Source: an uncultured Caulobacter sp.
GTDB taxonomy: Bacteria > Pseudomonadota > Alphaproteobacteria > Caulobacterales > Caulobacteraceae
Length of the DNA: 64,000 nucleotides
Reading direction: 5' to 3'
NCBI RefSeq assembly: GCF_937900395.1
Contig: NZ_CALCDX010000046.1
Coordinates: forward strand, 23,410 to 87,409
Made by a program: the position numbers and the translations under genes
Notes under the pieces: generated by a model
What the model saw: only the letters and a program-made list of their open reading frames with translations
The model's database searches: none
What the model was told of the DNA's origin: nothing
Shown: positions 49,492-58,660 of the stretch, in pieces
Position numbering within the stretch: the first letter of the stretch is position 1
Layout of the letters: the number at the start of each line of letters is the position of its first letter

Positions 49492-49917
49492 TCAGGCCGC
49501 TGCGGTCGCCGGCGACGCGCGGAGCGCTGCGCGATTCCCAAGCGAGCCTCGTACTTCACCGACATCTGAGCGGGTCAGGAAGCCGGAGCGCAGCAAATCG
49601 GCGCAGCACGCGTCGAACAGACGATGCAGCGCGCCTATCGCATCAGGATGCGAAGCGTGCCAGTCGGGTTGACGCAGCAAGGCCCCCGCTTGGCGCGCGG
49701 CGGTCCACACCACTAGGTCGCGCGGCGACCAGCCCCAATCGCGTAGCGCGACACGGGTCGCACGCTTGTCCTGGCGCAGGGCCGCCAGCGTGCGCGCCAA
49801 GAGCATGTTGGCGACGGGCGCCTGATCTTGCGCGTGGGCTTCAAGCCAGGCGGAGAAAGGCGCCAGTTCGGCCTGGGCGGCTCGTAATTCCTTGGAGGTA
49901 AGAAGATTTCCAAACAT
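49492..49917 (-). CDS. hypothetical protein in transposon cargo
   Basis: 141 residues, mostly helical: LTSKELRAAQAELAPFSAWL, NMLLARTLAALRQDKRATRV, WGWSPRDLVVWTAARQAGAL. No conserved motif was recognised. The ribosome site is weak. Codon character and length support a real gene. It is transcribed toward the left like the neighbouring 49402 gene and the hybrid kinase. Confidence 0.5.
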   Translation of the reverse strand: MFGNLLTSKELRAAQAELAPFSAWLEAHAQDQAPVANMLLARTLAALRQDKRATRVALRDWGWSPRDLVVWTAARQAGALLRQPDWHASHPDAIGALHRLFDACCADLLRSGFLTRSDVGEVRGSLGNRAALRASPATAAA

Positions 49918-50461
49918 CGTGCATTCATGTCAGATCGCGGCTAGCAGCTCGTTGCACCCCGCAGGGCGCCTCTTTGAAATGGGTACGGCGCGCGACGGCG
50001 TCCGGATCAAAAATCGTCATTCGCCTGGATGTCTTCCATTCGCTACTCGTGGCGCGGGCGCGATGCGCCTTTCGCACGATGGCGTTGGCGGCTGGCTGCC
50101 GCACAGCGCCAACGGTTCACCTGAAGGCCGCCAGAGCTCCGGCGCGCCAAACACGCCCACCCCGCCTCCAGCAGGAACGCGCAAGTGGGGGCGGACGGCA
50201 AGGCGAGCCCCGGGGCGAAAGCCGTCGACGGCTCCAGTAGGGCCTCGAGGGCGGCCTGCGGGGGCAAGGGTGATAGGCCGGCGCCCTTGGCGGCCTCCGC
50301 GGCGTCCCCGCCCCCAGCGCCTCGGGCGTCTAGATCGCAAGCAGTCGATGTCAAAGCGTCGTCTCCCAACAGAGCCCCCGACGCTAGTGTTTAGAAAAGC
50401 GCGCTCCCGTGCAGCTTGCAAGCTACATTGATGATGAGGCTCGTCGGAGCGGCTTCGGCGC
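49918..50461. other. about 540 nt without a convincing gene
   Basis: Downstream of the hybrid kinase gene. Frames on both strands are Pro/Arg/Ala-rich with no motif. No strong hairpin was noted. Confidence 0.4.
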
Positions 50462-52342
50462 TCAGGGAGCGGGGCGGTTGACACCGCCCCCGTCGAGAAC
50501 GTCACGAACCTTTCGCGACAGCTGCTCGAGGGTGAAGGGCTTTTGGAGGAAGGCGACGCCAAAATCGAGGACGCCGTTGTGGACGACGGCATTGCGCGTA
50601 TAGCCGGTCATGTAAAGCACGTGCAGGTTTGGATGATCGCTCCTGAGCCTATCGGCCAGGACGCGCCCGGTCATGCCAGGCATGACGATGTCCGTCATCA
50701 GCAGATCAATGCGCGAGGCTCCGTCAAAGCGTGCGATCGCATCTTCGCCTGTCGCCGCCAAGACGACGCCGTAGCCCAGGTCCTGGAGCGCTTCACCCGT
50801 GGTCTTGCGGACGTTTTCGTCGTCTTCCACGAGCAAGATCGTCTCGCCTGGCCTGGCGCGCGGTGATACCGGTCGTGGCGTGAACGGCGCGGCGGCTGTG
50901 GCCTCACCGAGATAGCGCGGCAGGTAAAGCTTCACCGAGGTGCCCACCCCCACTTCTGAGTATATTTTGATGTGGCCGCCCGACTGTTTGACGAACCCAA
51001 AAACCTGGCTGAGCCCAAGGCCCGTCCCCCGCCCGACCTCCTTGGTGGTGAAGAAGGGTTCAAACACGCGATCGACGATCTCGGGCGCCATGCCCGTGCC
51101 GGTGTCGGTGACGGAAATCAGCACATACTGTCCCGGAACGACTTCCAGATTGCCTTGAGCGTAGGCCTCGTCAAGCGAGGTGTTCGAGGTCTCGATCGTC
51201 AGTCTGCCACCGTCGGGCATGGCGTCGCGCGCGTTGACGCAAAGATTGAGAATGGCGTTTTCCAGCAGCTGGGGATCGGCGTGCACGGGCCAGGTGCCGC
51301 CGCCAAGCACCACCTCGATATTCATCTGCTCGCCGATCGTGCGGCGCAACAAGTCAGACATGCCGCTGATGAGCTTTGTCGGCTCAAGCGGACGCGGCTC
51401 AAGCGGCGCTTGTCGCGAGAAGATCAGCAATCGCGCGGTCAGGCTCGCCGCCCGCTGGGCGCCGTCCATGGCGTTGTCGATGCACGCCTCGGCTCGGTCG
51501 GGTTCACCGCGCAGGCGGCGCTTGGCGATCTCCAGGCTGCCGATGATCACCGAGAGCATATTGTTGAAGTCGTGAGCAATGCCGCCCGTGAGCTGTCCGA
51601 CGGCCTCCATCTTCTGCATTTGCCGAACCTGGGATTCGGCCTTTTCCCGCGCGACAGCCTCCGCCGTCAATCGGTCGTTGGCGCTTGAGAGTTCGTCTCG
51701 GCTTTCTTGCAGCGCCCTAAGCTGGCCGTTGGCCGCCCTCACCGCCGTCAAGGTCAGAGCAAGCAGTCCCAGGAAACCGAGCACCAGGGAGGCCTGGAGC
51801 GCGGTGCGCGTCGCCGCCGCACGATCCTGGCGAACGTCCAGGAGACGGGCTTCCTCGGCGATCATCCCCGCCACCTGCCGACGGATTTCTTCGGTCAAGG
51901 CATCGCCGCGGTTGACCAGCAGGTAGTCCCGCGCCGCTTCGAACCCCTTATCGTGGCGCAAGGCGACCCCTCGCGCCAGGATCCGCAGGCGCTGCTGGAT
52001 CAACCCATGGAGCCGCGCGGCCGAAGCCGTCTGGCGGGGGTTATCCGCGACCTGGCTGGTCAAGCGTCCCATAAGCGGTTCCATATCGGAAAGCGCCGCC
52101 TGGTAGGGGTTCAAGTAGCTTTCGACGCCCGAGACGAGATAGCCGCGCTGCCCGGTCTCAGCGGCCTGCACGTTCGCGCGAAGCTGCCAAAGCGTGGTTT
52201 GCACCTGCATGGAATGGCGCACCCATGCATCGGTGCGCCTCTGGGCCTCGGTCAGAACGAGCGCGCCCAGGACGACCACGCCTAGGAGGGTGAAGCCCGC
52301 GATCAAAAGCGTTGCGGGATGACGAAGTCGACGGATCGACAT
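50462..52342 (-). CDS. hybrid histidine kinase with CHASE3 sensor and receiver domain
   Basis: About 626 residues from ATG 52342 (GGAG six bases upstream). Two membrane helices (about 12-32 and 177-198) flank a periplasmic CHASE3 domain with NVQAAETGQRGYLVSGVESY. The HisKA box is LTGGIAHDFNNMLSVI. HATPase has LNLCVNARDAMP, VTDTGTGMAPE and GRGTGLGLSQVFGF. The receiver (about 500-620) has ILLVEDDENVR, LLMTDIVMPGM with the phospho-Asp, and FLQKPF. No DNA-binding output is fused; the adjacent HTH genes are possible targets. It is transposon cargo. Confidence 0.92.
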   Translation of the reverse strand: MSIRRLRHPATLLIAGFTLLGVVVLGALVLTEAQRRTDAWVRHSMQVQTTLWQLRANVQAAETGQRGYLVSGVESYLNPYQAALSDMEPLMGRLTSQVADNPRQTASAARLHGLIQQRLRILARGVALRHDKGFEAARDYLLVNRGDALTEEIRRQVAGMIAEEARLLDVRQDRAAATRTALQASLVLGFLGLLALTLTAVRAANGQLRALQESRDELSSANDRLTAEAVAREKAESQVRQMQKMEAVGQLTGGIAHDFNNMLSVIIGSLEIAKRRLRGEPDRAEACIDNAMDGAQRAASLTARLLIFSRQAPLEPRPLEPTKLISGMSDLLRRTIGEQMNIEVVLGGGTWPVHADPQLLENAILNLCVNARDAMPDGGRLTIETSNTSLDEAYAQGNLEVVPGQYVLISVTDTGTGMAPEIVDRVFEPFFTTKEVGRGTGLGLSQVFGFVKQSGGHIKIYSEVGVGTSVKLYLPRYLGEATAAAPFTPRPVSPRARPGETILLVEDDENVRKTTGEALQDLGYGVVLAATGEDAIARFDGASRIDLLMTDIVMPGMTGRVLADRLRSDHPNLHVLYMTGYTRNAVVHNGVLDFGVAFLQKPFTLEQLSRKVRDVLDGGGVNRPAP

Positions 52343-52484
52343 GATCGCTCCAGCGCTGGCGTTAGAGCGACAGGCCACAAGCGGGCAGGGTTCGTAAAGT
52401 CTTCATATCGCCGATTACGCCTGGCCGACTAAGCCTGGGTCCTCGCGCGTCGGCGCAACAGCGCTGCTCGAAAGGGTCAAAGCT

Positions 52485-52901
52485 CTAAACTTTTACCCCC
52501 ACGGCGGCCAGTTCGCGAAGAAGGCGGCGGATTTGGGGGAGATGGGCGAGCGCCTGTTCGAGCGAGGCGTCACGCTCCAGGGGTGCGATGACGTATCCCT
52601 CTTTGGTCTGCCGGATGAACCCCTTATCCTGGAGGGCGATGAAGCGTCGCCGAACTGTCTCCATAGGCAGATGCAAGGAGGCGGCGACCTGATTAATCCT
52701 CAGCGGGCGCAGCCCGTGTTCGGCGCCGAGGATTGGCGTGTCGGCGCAGGAGAGGCAAGCCAGCACCAGCGCCTCAAGGATATCGCCATCGTGTTTGCGT
52801 AACGCCGTCACCGTCCAGCGCAACACATAGTCTGTCGCGATGCGCACGCCGGCGCGCATGTTGGCCTCGTCTGGTGCGCAGGTGTCTTCGGCCGGGCGCA
52901 T
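52485..52901 (-). CDS. winged-helix transcriptional regulator
   Basis: 138 residues. An N-terminal helical part (RIATDYVLRWTVTALRKHDG, then ILEALVLACLSCADTPIL) precedes a winged helix: RINQVAASLHLPMETVRRRF, IALQDKGFIRQTKEGYVIAP. The C-terminus is a Leu-rich helix (LEQALAHLPQIRRLLREL) that could dimerise. No specific family was recognised. It lies 142 nt upstream of the hybrid kinase start and on the same strand, so it may share a transcript or regulate it. Confidence 0.7.
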   Translation of the reverse strand: MRPAEDTCAPDEANMRAGVRIATDYVLRWTVTALRKHDGDILEALVLACLSCADTPILGAEHGLRPLRINQVAASLHLPMETVRRRFIALQDKGFIRQTKEGYVIAPLERDASLEQALAHLPQIRRLLRELAAVGVKV

Positions 52902-52949
52902 GCCTGTAGTTAAGGTTCCACACTGCGCCTGCGGGAAATCCGCCCAAGA

Positions 52950-53387
52950 TCATGCGACCTTGGCATTCTGATCCCCTACATCAGCCATCGCCTTGCACAT
53001 GCCCACCACGTGGCGGCGGATCTTGGCGTTGGAGATCCGGGGAAAGAGTTCGGCCAGCTCGAGCGCGCCTTGGGTCGCCATGAACCGGGTGAAGGCGTCT
53101 CCGAGGCCCTGTCCAGCCGAGTGCGCGGCGTCATCGTCGACCAACACCGGCAGCCCCTCGAAGAAAAAAGGGATCGGGACACCAAGGATTCTGGCGGCTT
53201 CATAAAGCTTCGAGGCGCTGATGCGGTTAGCGCCGCGTTCGTATTTTTGCACTTGCTGGAATGTAAGACCCAAGGCCATCGCCAACTTGTCCTGGCTAAG
53301 GCCAAGGCTTTTGCGGCGCGCGCGGATCCGCATGCCAACGTGCAAATCGACAGGATTGGGCTGCCGAGCTAGGTGGTCTTTGTTCAT
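52950..53387 (-). CDS. XRE family helix-turn-helix regulator
   Basis: About 145 residues from ATG 53387 (GAGGGC upstream). An N-terminal Cro/CI HTH (about 15-70) reads MRIRARRKSLGLSQDKLAMA, LGLTFQQVQKYERGANRISA. The remaining half contains PFFFEGLPVLVDD and a closing helix, a layout common in alphaproteobacterial XRE proteins. It lies between the resolvase and the winged-helix gene in the transposon and may control cargo expression. Confidence 0.85.
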   Translation of the reverse strand: MNKDHLARQPNPVDLHVGMRIRARRKSLGLSQDKLAMALGLTFQQVQKYERGANRISASKLYEAARILGVPIPFFFEGLPVLVDDDAAHSAGQGLGDAFTRFMATQGALELAELFPRISNAKIRRHVVGMCKAMADVGDQNAKVA

Positions 53388-53662
53388 GTACGCCCTCGCA
53401 CGATCACGCTTTGGAATATGCGCGAGACAGCCGCGATCGGAAACCATAAATGGCGGCCACGTCGCTTTGGTCTCACGACGCTTCGAAATGCGCCTAACCT
53501 AAGCGCCGCTGGGAGAGGGGCATTCGCCCCGTCCTTGCTGTCGGTAAAACCGGTTGGGGCCGCGACTTAACCATCGAGCCAGACAGCCCCAGGCAAAGGC
53601 GCGGACAAAAACGGGGCCCGAGCACTTCTCGATCAGCGGTTGACGCCCAATGCGCCGCCACC

Positions 53663-54220
53663 CTACGCGTCTCTCTCCGGCGCGATCCTGCCGATCGTTG
53701 CGCGACTAACGCCAAGGACCTTAGCCAGATGGCGCGTGCTTTCGCCCTTTGAGCGCTCAGTCGCGACGAAAGCGCGCTGGTCAGCTGAAAGCTTGTAGCG
53801 CCGGCCAAGCTTTACGCCTCGCGTCCTGGCCCGCGCCCGCCCTTCAGATGTCCGCGCCCGTATCAGTTCGCGCTCGAACTCGGCAAGGCCGCCGAGAACC
53901 GTCAGCATAAGGCGCCCGTGCGCGGTCGTGGTATCCGCCCAGGCGTCGCGCATGGATCGAAACTGAGCCCCCTTCTCAGCAATCGCCGCCAGAATGTTGA
54001 GCAGGTCGCGCGTCGAGCGCGCAAGCCGGTCGAGGCGCGTGACCAACAGGATGTCGCCGGCGTCAAGCGCGGCTATCGCCCGTTTTAGTTGGGCTCGATC
54101 AGCTCGCGCCCCGGAGACGACCTCTTGGAAGATCTTATGGCAACCGGCCAAGCGAAGTTCATCGATTTGCGCCGAGACGCCCTGCCCGTCCGTGGAGACC
54201 CGCGCATAGCCGTAAATCAT
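53663..54220 (-). CDS. tnpR: Tn3-family resolvase (serine recombinase)
   Basis: 185 residues. The catalytic domain starts MIYGYARVSTDGQGVSAQID with nucleophile Ser9; the Arg motif is LLVTRLDRLARSTRDLLNIL, and GRLMLTVLGGLAEFERELI follows. A C-terminal HTH has GESTRHLAKVLGVSRATIGR. It resolves cointegrates at the res site located between it and tnpA. It is divergent from the transposase, as in the Tn3 subgroup. Confidence 0.95.
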   Translation of the reverse strand: MIYGYARVSTDGQGVSAQIDELRLAGCHKIFQEVVSGARADRAQLKRAIAALDAGDILLVTRLDRLARSTRDLLNILAAIAEKGAQFRSMRDAWADTTTAHGRLMLTVLGGLAEFERELIRARTSEGRARARTRGVKLGRRYKLSADQRAFVATERSKGESTRHLAKVLGVSRATIGRIAPERDA

Positions 54221-54335
54221 GCCCTATTATGAGACTATAATATGAGCCGCTCAAGCTATTGTTTTCTCTAAGGCTGGTCAGCGTCTCGTTTTTCTTGAAT
54301 TCTGAGCCGCCGCAAAAGGCGGCGGAGGCGATCCG
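54221..54335. other. probable res site and divergent promoter region
   Basis: The 115-nt gap between tnpR and tnpA is AT-richer than its surroundings. It holds a repeated TATGAG motif around TATAAT (about 54226-54246) and a hairpin GCCGCC-GCAAAA-GGCGGC at about 54308-54325 ahead of the transposase start. Its position matches res sites of this transposon group. Confidence 0.55.
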
Positions 54336-57296
54336 ATGGCGCGGCGAAGCTTGCTGACGGGAGAGGAACGTCGACGGCTGTTCGAGCCACCGACCAGTGA
54401 TCGCGAGATCGCCACCCGCTACACCCTGTCTCTAGAAGAGCTGGACTGGATCGAGGAGCGACGGCGACCAGCCAACAAGCTTGGGGCCGCCGTGCAGCTG
54501 GCGCTCGTGCGGCATCCCGGGTTCGGCTGGACTGGGAGCCAAACGGTCGCGCCGACCCTTCTGAAATTCATCGCCGAGCAGATCCACGTTCCACCAGAGG
54601 CTATGTCCCTTTACGGCGCTCGGGTTCCGACCCGAAGCGCGCACCATGCGGCGATCTTGGCGCGCCTAGGCCTTCGCCCGTTCAGCCGCACTGACCTGCG
54701 ATTGGCGATCGCTATCGCTGCCGACGCGGCGCGGTCGACCGACAAGGGCGGACCGATTGTCGAAGCCGTCATGACGCAGCTTCGCCGCCAAGGCGTCGCC
54801 TTGCCCTCGCCAGACACCATCGAGCGCGTTAGCCTGGCAGGGCGCGCCCAGGCCAAGCGACAGTCTGCCGTCGATCTTCTGGCGAGCCTATCAGAGGCGC
54901 AGCTTGCGGCGCTGGATCAGCTGCTCGTCAATGACCAACAGCTTGGAAAGTCGGCGCTGGCCTGGCTGCGTGATCTGCCCGAGACCCCTAGCGCTCTCAA
55001 CATGGGCGCATTGATGGAGCGATTGGACTATGTCCGCGCCATCGGCCTACCGCCGAAGATCGCCGAGGCGATCCATGAGCGGCGCTTTGATCAGTACGTC
55101 CGGGAGGGCGCGATCGCCCCGGCGTTCCTGCTCGGCGGCTACAGCGTCGGGCGTCGACGCGCGACTGTCGCCGCACAGCTTCTCGATCTTGAGCGTCGGA
55201 TCAGCGATGCGGCGGTCGACATGTTCGAAAAGATGGTCGGCTCACTCTTCGCCAAGGCCAGGCGCGGCCGCGAGCGGCAGTACCAGGCCAGTCAGCGCGA
55301 GGTCGCCCATCTGATGGGTCTGTTCAGCGGCGTCATCGCCTCGGTCGAGCGAGCTCGGGCCGATGGTCGCGACGTCCTTGACCAGATCGACGCCGACGTT
55401 GGCTGGTGGAAGGTGGTTGCCGCGCGGCCGAAAATCGACGCCCTAGCTTCCTTGGCGTTGCAGGACCCGCTCGTCCGCGCCGCGGAACGCTATGGCGCCC
55501 TGCGTCGCTTTGCGCCGACGTTCCTTGCTCACATGCGGTTCAGGGCCGGGACCGGTGGCGCGCCGATGCTCAAAGCGATCGCGCTGCTGAAGGAACTCAA
55601 TGCCGGCGAGCGCCGACATCTTCCAGACGATGCGCCGATGCCGTTCGCCTCGAAGGCCTGGAAAACCCTCGTCAAGCCGCCCCGGGCGCCCATCAACCGG
55701 CGCCTCTATGAGACCGCCGTCATCGCCACGCTGCGCGATCGCCTCCGCGCCGGTGATGTGTGGATTGAAGGCTCCAGAGCCTACCGTAGGTTCGACGACT
55801 ATCTGATCCCGCAGGACGATGTCGCCGCTGAGGCGCAATCCCTGCCGGTGACGGTCGAGATGGGCGCCTACTTGAGCGAGCGGGCCAGTCTGCTCGATCA
55901 GCGCCTTGCCGCCTTTGCCCGGAAGTTGGCCCGAGGCGACCTTGAGGACGTCTCGCTCCAAGGCGAGGTCTTGTCCGTCAAGCCGATCAAGGCCAGCACG
56001 CCCGATGAGGCGCGTGTGCTCGACCGTGCGATCGACGCTTTATTACCGCGCATCCGGATCACCGAACTCCTAGCCGAGATAGACGCTTTGACAGGCTTCT
56101 CCTCAGCGTTCCGAGAGCTTCGGTCCGGTAGGGCGCACGACAATCCCAGCTGCGTGCTGGCCGCCGTTCTGGCCGATGCGACCAATCTTGGTCTGGAGCG
56201 CATGGCCAACGCCAGTCAGGGCGTGACTTACGCCCAGTTGGCTTGGACGCAGAGCTGGTATCTCAGCGAAGAGAACTACCGCGCGGCCCTGGCCAAGATC
56301 ATCGACGTTCACCACAGCCAGTCCTTCTCGCGTCACTGGGGTGATGGGCTGTCGTCTTCATCGGATGGCCAGTTCTTCCGGTCTGGTCGCCGCCGGTCTG
56401 GCGCCGGCGATATCAATGCTAAATACGGGCCCGAACCAGGCTTGCGGGTCTACACCCACCTTTCCGACATGCATGGGTCATTCCACACCAAGGTGCTTTC
56501 GGCGACGGCGTCGGAGGCCCCGTATGTGCTCGACGGATTGGTCGGCCGGGGAGGCGGTGAACATTACACCGACACCGGTGGGGCGACCGATCACGTCTTC
56601 GCCCTTTGCCATCTCCTGGGCTACAGGTTCGCCCCGCGCCTGCGCGACATCCAGGATCGACGCCTGGCCATTATCGGCGTCAAGCCGCGCCACAAAATCC
56701 TTGAGCCGTTGCTGGGCCGCGCCATTCGCGTCGATGTCGTCGAGGAGAACTGGGACGACATCCTTCGCTTAGCCGCTTCTATCAAGGCCGGCGCGGTCGC
56801 GCCTTCGGTGATGTTGAAAAAGCTGGCCGCCTACAAGCGGCAGAACAGACTCGACTTGGCGCTTTCAGAGGTGGGACGCATCGAGCGCACCTTTTTCACG
56901 ATCGACTGGCTGGAAAGTCCGGATCTGCGGCGTCGCTGTCAGGCGGGGCTCAACAAGAGCGAAGCCCGTCATGCGCTCGCTCACGCCGTATTCGTCCACA
57001 AGCAGGGCCGGATTGCAGATCGCACCTTGCAGAACCAGCAGCACCGGGCGTCAGGTCTCAACCTAGTCATTGCCGCCATAGCGCTCTGGAACACATTGTA
57101 TATGCAGCGCGCCGTGGACCATCTCCGCGCCAACGGCCAGGACGCGCCAGACCGTTTGATCGCCCATCTGTGGCCGATGAGTTGGCAGCACATCGGCCTC
57201 ACGGGCGACTATCTCTGGCGCGATGCAGCCCCGGCAACCGCAGCCGGCGAGCGACCCCTTCATGATCCGCATGATCGCCTGTTCAGGGTGGCCTGA
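54336..57296 (+). CDS. tnpA: Tn3-family transposase
   Basis: 986 residues, the normal length. The N-terminus MARRSLLTGEERRRLFEPPT is typical (DUF4158-type DNA-binding region). The C-terminal DDE domain contains SDMHGSFHTKVLSATASEAP, HYTDTGGATDHVFALCHLLG and FAPRLRDIQDRRLA. The tail RAVDHLRANGQDAPDRLIAH and MSWQHIGLTGDYLWR closes the family domain. It appears intact. It ends 22 nt before the right inverted repeat. Confidence 0.97.
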   Translation: MARRSLLTGEERRRLFEPPTSDREIATRYTLSLEELDWIEERRRPANKLGAAVQLALVRHPGFGWTGSQTVAPTLLKFIAEQIHVPPEAMSLYGARVPTRSAHHAAILARLGLRPFSRTDLRLAIAIAADAARSTDKGGPIVEAVMTQLRRQGVALPSPDTIERVSLAGRAQAKRQSAVDLLASLSEAQLAALDQLLVNDQQLGKSALAWLRDLPETPSALNMGALMERLDYVRAIGLPPKIAEAIHERRFDQYVREGAIAPAFLLGGYSVGRRRATVAAQLLDLERRISDAAVDMFEKMVGSLFAKARRGRERQYQASQREVAHLMGLFSGVIASVERARADGRDVLDQIDADVGWWKVVAARPKIDALASLALQDPLVRAAERYGALRRFAPTFLAHMRFRAGTGGAPMLKAIALLKELNAGERRHLPDDAPMPFASKAWKTLVKPPRAPINRRLYETAVIATLRDRLRAGDVWIEGSRAYRRFDDYLIPQDDVAAEAQSLPVTVEMGAYLSERASLLDQRLAAFARKLARGDLEDVSLQGEVLSVKPIKASTPDEARVLDRAIDALLPRIRITELLAEIDALTGFSSAFRELRSGRAHDNPSCVLAAVLADATNLGLERMANASQGVTYAQLAWTQSWYLSEENYRAALAKIIDVHHSQSFSRHWGDGLSSSSDGQFFRSGRRRSGAGDINAKYGPEPGLRVYTHLSDMHGSFHTKVLSATASEAPYVLDGLVGRGGGEHYTDTGGATDHVFALCHLLGYRFAPRLRDIQDRRLAIIGVKPRHKILEPLLGRAIRVDVVEENWDDILRLAASIKAGAVAPSVMLKKLAAYKRQNRLDLALSEVGRIERTFFTIDWLESPDLRRRCQAGLNKSEARHALAHAVFVHKQGRIADRTLQNQQHRASGLNLVIAAIALWNTLYMQRAVDHLRANGQDAPDRLIAHLWPMSWQHIGLTGDYLWRDAAPATAAGERPLHDPHDRLFRVA

Positions 57297-57318
57297 GCCG
57301 CGTTCTCGGATCGTTCTT

Positions 57319-57356
57319 CTAAGCGTACTCTGGCGAACAAACCTTGAGGTGAGCCC
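57319..57356 (-). repeat. right 38-bp terminal inverted repeat of the transposon
   Basis: Reads CTAAGCGTACTCTGGCGAAC inward and ends GGTGAGCCC. The reverse complement begins GGGCTCACCTCAAGG and ends CGCTTAG, close to the Tn21-type ends (CACCTCA, CGCTAAG). Confidence 0.85.
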
Positions 57357-57663
57357 ACTACGGCGGCGCTGATGGAAATCACTGTTTGATTTCGACCGGC
57401 AATCCCGGCTGCTGTCCCGTGACAGGTTCCGGCTGCGCTATGACGCAATGCACGTCATTACAGGGCCCTACGCTCAGGAAATCTGTGCGGCGGCTGGGCG
57501 CGCCCGGCGGATCCGTGGGCAACGGCCTGCCAAGGCCCGACTTCGGCGGTCTGCAGCCCGACCCTAACCCGACACAAGCGCGCGCGCCTGATGGAGGTCA
57601 TATTTCGAAGCGACGCGCCCGATTTCGGGGCCGCTTCCGACGGCGACGTAGCCAGAGTTATGC
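57357..57663 (+). pseudogene. pgm: phosphoglucomutase, 3' continuation after the transposon
   Basis: Directly after the right repeat the sequence reads AALME and LFDFDRQSRL, then RLRYDAMHVITGPYAQEI, RRLGAPGGSVGNGL, PDFGGLQPDPN and SDAPDFGAASDGD, in shifting frames. This continues the fragment that ends DPVAD at 46683. Similarity ends near 57660, so the C-terminal half of the enzyme is missing as well. At least three frame changes occur. Confidence 0.75.
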
Positions 57664-57822
57664 AGTCGCACTGGCGAGAATTTGGCCGTTGTCCTGCCCC
57701 CCGCCGGTCCCTCGATCATTGTGAGAGTCCAGGGGTTGGTAGCCGATCTGCAGCGTCGGCGGTAGCGGCCGGCCGCGGGGTTCAGCCGCACGACGCCCGG
57801 GGTTAGCCCGCCATGCGCGAGT

Positions 57823-57945
57823 GCGGTCGGCGTCATCTATGACTATGTCGACCGGGACGTGCCAGTTCTCGCCCGGATGGCCGCGAAGCGAGCGGCCGGC
57901 TATTCGGCGCTGGGCTATACGATCGAGAAGGCCCAGGCCTGTTGA
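57823..57945 (+). pseudogene. C-terminal remnant of a DEAD/DEAH-type helicase
   Basis: A 40-residue frame end reads AVGVIYDYVDRDVPVLARMA, then KRAAGYSALGYTIEKAQAC and a stop. The D-Y-V-D-x2-V-P-V-L-x-R-M, R-x2-G-Y-x-A-x-G-Y pattern is that of the extreme C-terminus of a family of DEAD/DEAH helicases linked to defence or conflict systems. Nothing of the helicase core is present. Confidence 0.4.
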
Positions 57946-58038
57946 TAGGCCCCAGGCGGATTGAGAAAAATAGCAAGTATGCTATATCCGCTGAGATCGG
58001 CGGACTAGCGGGTCCGCTGCAGCGGGTACAGGCGTCGA

Positions 58039-58364
58039 ATGACATGGACCGTGGAGACCGTCGGGGATGCGGTCGACGCCGAGATCGCGGCATTGCCGAA
58101 GGACATGTAGGCTGCCTTCTTGCGGTTGGCAGGACGCATCGAGGCCGTCGGCCTGGAGCGAATCGGCCAGCCGACGTCAAGCATCTCCAGAACAAGCTCT
58201 GGGAGATGCGGTTCAGCGGCCGGGATGGAATCGCCAGAGCGATCTACGTCACCGCAGTCGGCCGCCGAGTGATCGTGGTGCACGCGTTCGTCAAGAAGAC
58301 CCAGAGAACGCCGCGAGCGGCCATTGAGTTGGCCCTGCGGCGAGCCAAGGAGATTGAGCCATGA
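58039..58364 (+). pseudogene. RelE/HigB-type toxin, inactivated
   Basis: From ATG 58039 the frame reads MTWTVETVGDAVDAEIAALP, KDM and then a TAG at 58108. Downstream it reads AAFLRLAGRIEAVGLERIGQ and, after a one-base shift near 58170, DVKHLQNKLWEMRFSGRDGI, ARAIYVTAVGRRVIVVHAFV. This is the Gp49/HigB fold. TAG in place of a likely CAG and the shift would both abolish the protein. Its end overlaps the antitoxin start (ATGA), the usual toxin-first order. Confidence 0.75.
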
Positions 58365-58660
58365 CCAGCCTCGCAAAGCTTAGGCAAAGGCTGCTGACCG
58401 ATCCTGAGGTCAAGGCCGAGTATGACCGGCTGGGGCCGATCTTCGCTGTCGTCGGCGAGATGATCGAAGCCCGGGAGGCGGCGGGCCTAACCCAGACCGA
58501 GATCGCAACTCGGATGGGGACTTCGCAATCCGTGGTCGCTCGTTTGGAAAACGCCCGGCACATGCCGACCTTCGCCATGATTGCTCGGTATGCGGAAGCG
58601 GTCGGTCGACGCCTCGACGTCCACCTGGTTCCGAACGGTCGCGAGCACCGCGCCTCATAG
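58361..58660 (+). CDS. HigA-type antitoxin (XRE HTH)
   Basis: 99 residues, intact. A helical N-terminus (LAKLRQRLLTDPEVKAEYDR) is followed by an XRE HTH: MIEAREAAGLTQTEIATRMG, TSQSVVARLENARHMPTFAM. The C-terminus is GRRLDVHLVPNG. It overlaps the damaged toxin gene by 4 nt. In HigBA systems it neutralises the toxin and represses the operon. With a dead toxin it would be a solitary repressor. Confidence 0.85.
   Translation: MTSLAKLRQRLLTDPEVKAEYDRLGPIFAVVGEMIEAREAAGLTQTEIATRMGTSQSVVARLENARHMPTFAMIARYAEAVGRRLDVHLVPNGREHRAS

Larger units (their letters stand above)
46684..57356. mobile_element. Tn3-family unit transposon with signalling cargo
   Basis: A 10,673-bp element bounded by 38-bp inverted repeats that begin GGGCTCACCTCAA. 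It carries a divergent resolvase (53663-54220) and transposase (54336-57296) around a res-type intergenic region. The tetranucleotide ACTA flanks both ends (46680-46683, 57357-57360), close to the 5-bp duplication usual for the family. Phosphoglucomutase halves on either side confirm the insertion. Cargo: a chemoreceptor, a hybrid histidine kinase, two HTH regulators and two small hypotheticals; no resistance gene. Confidence 0.88.
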
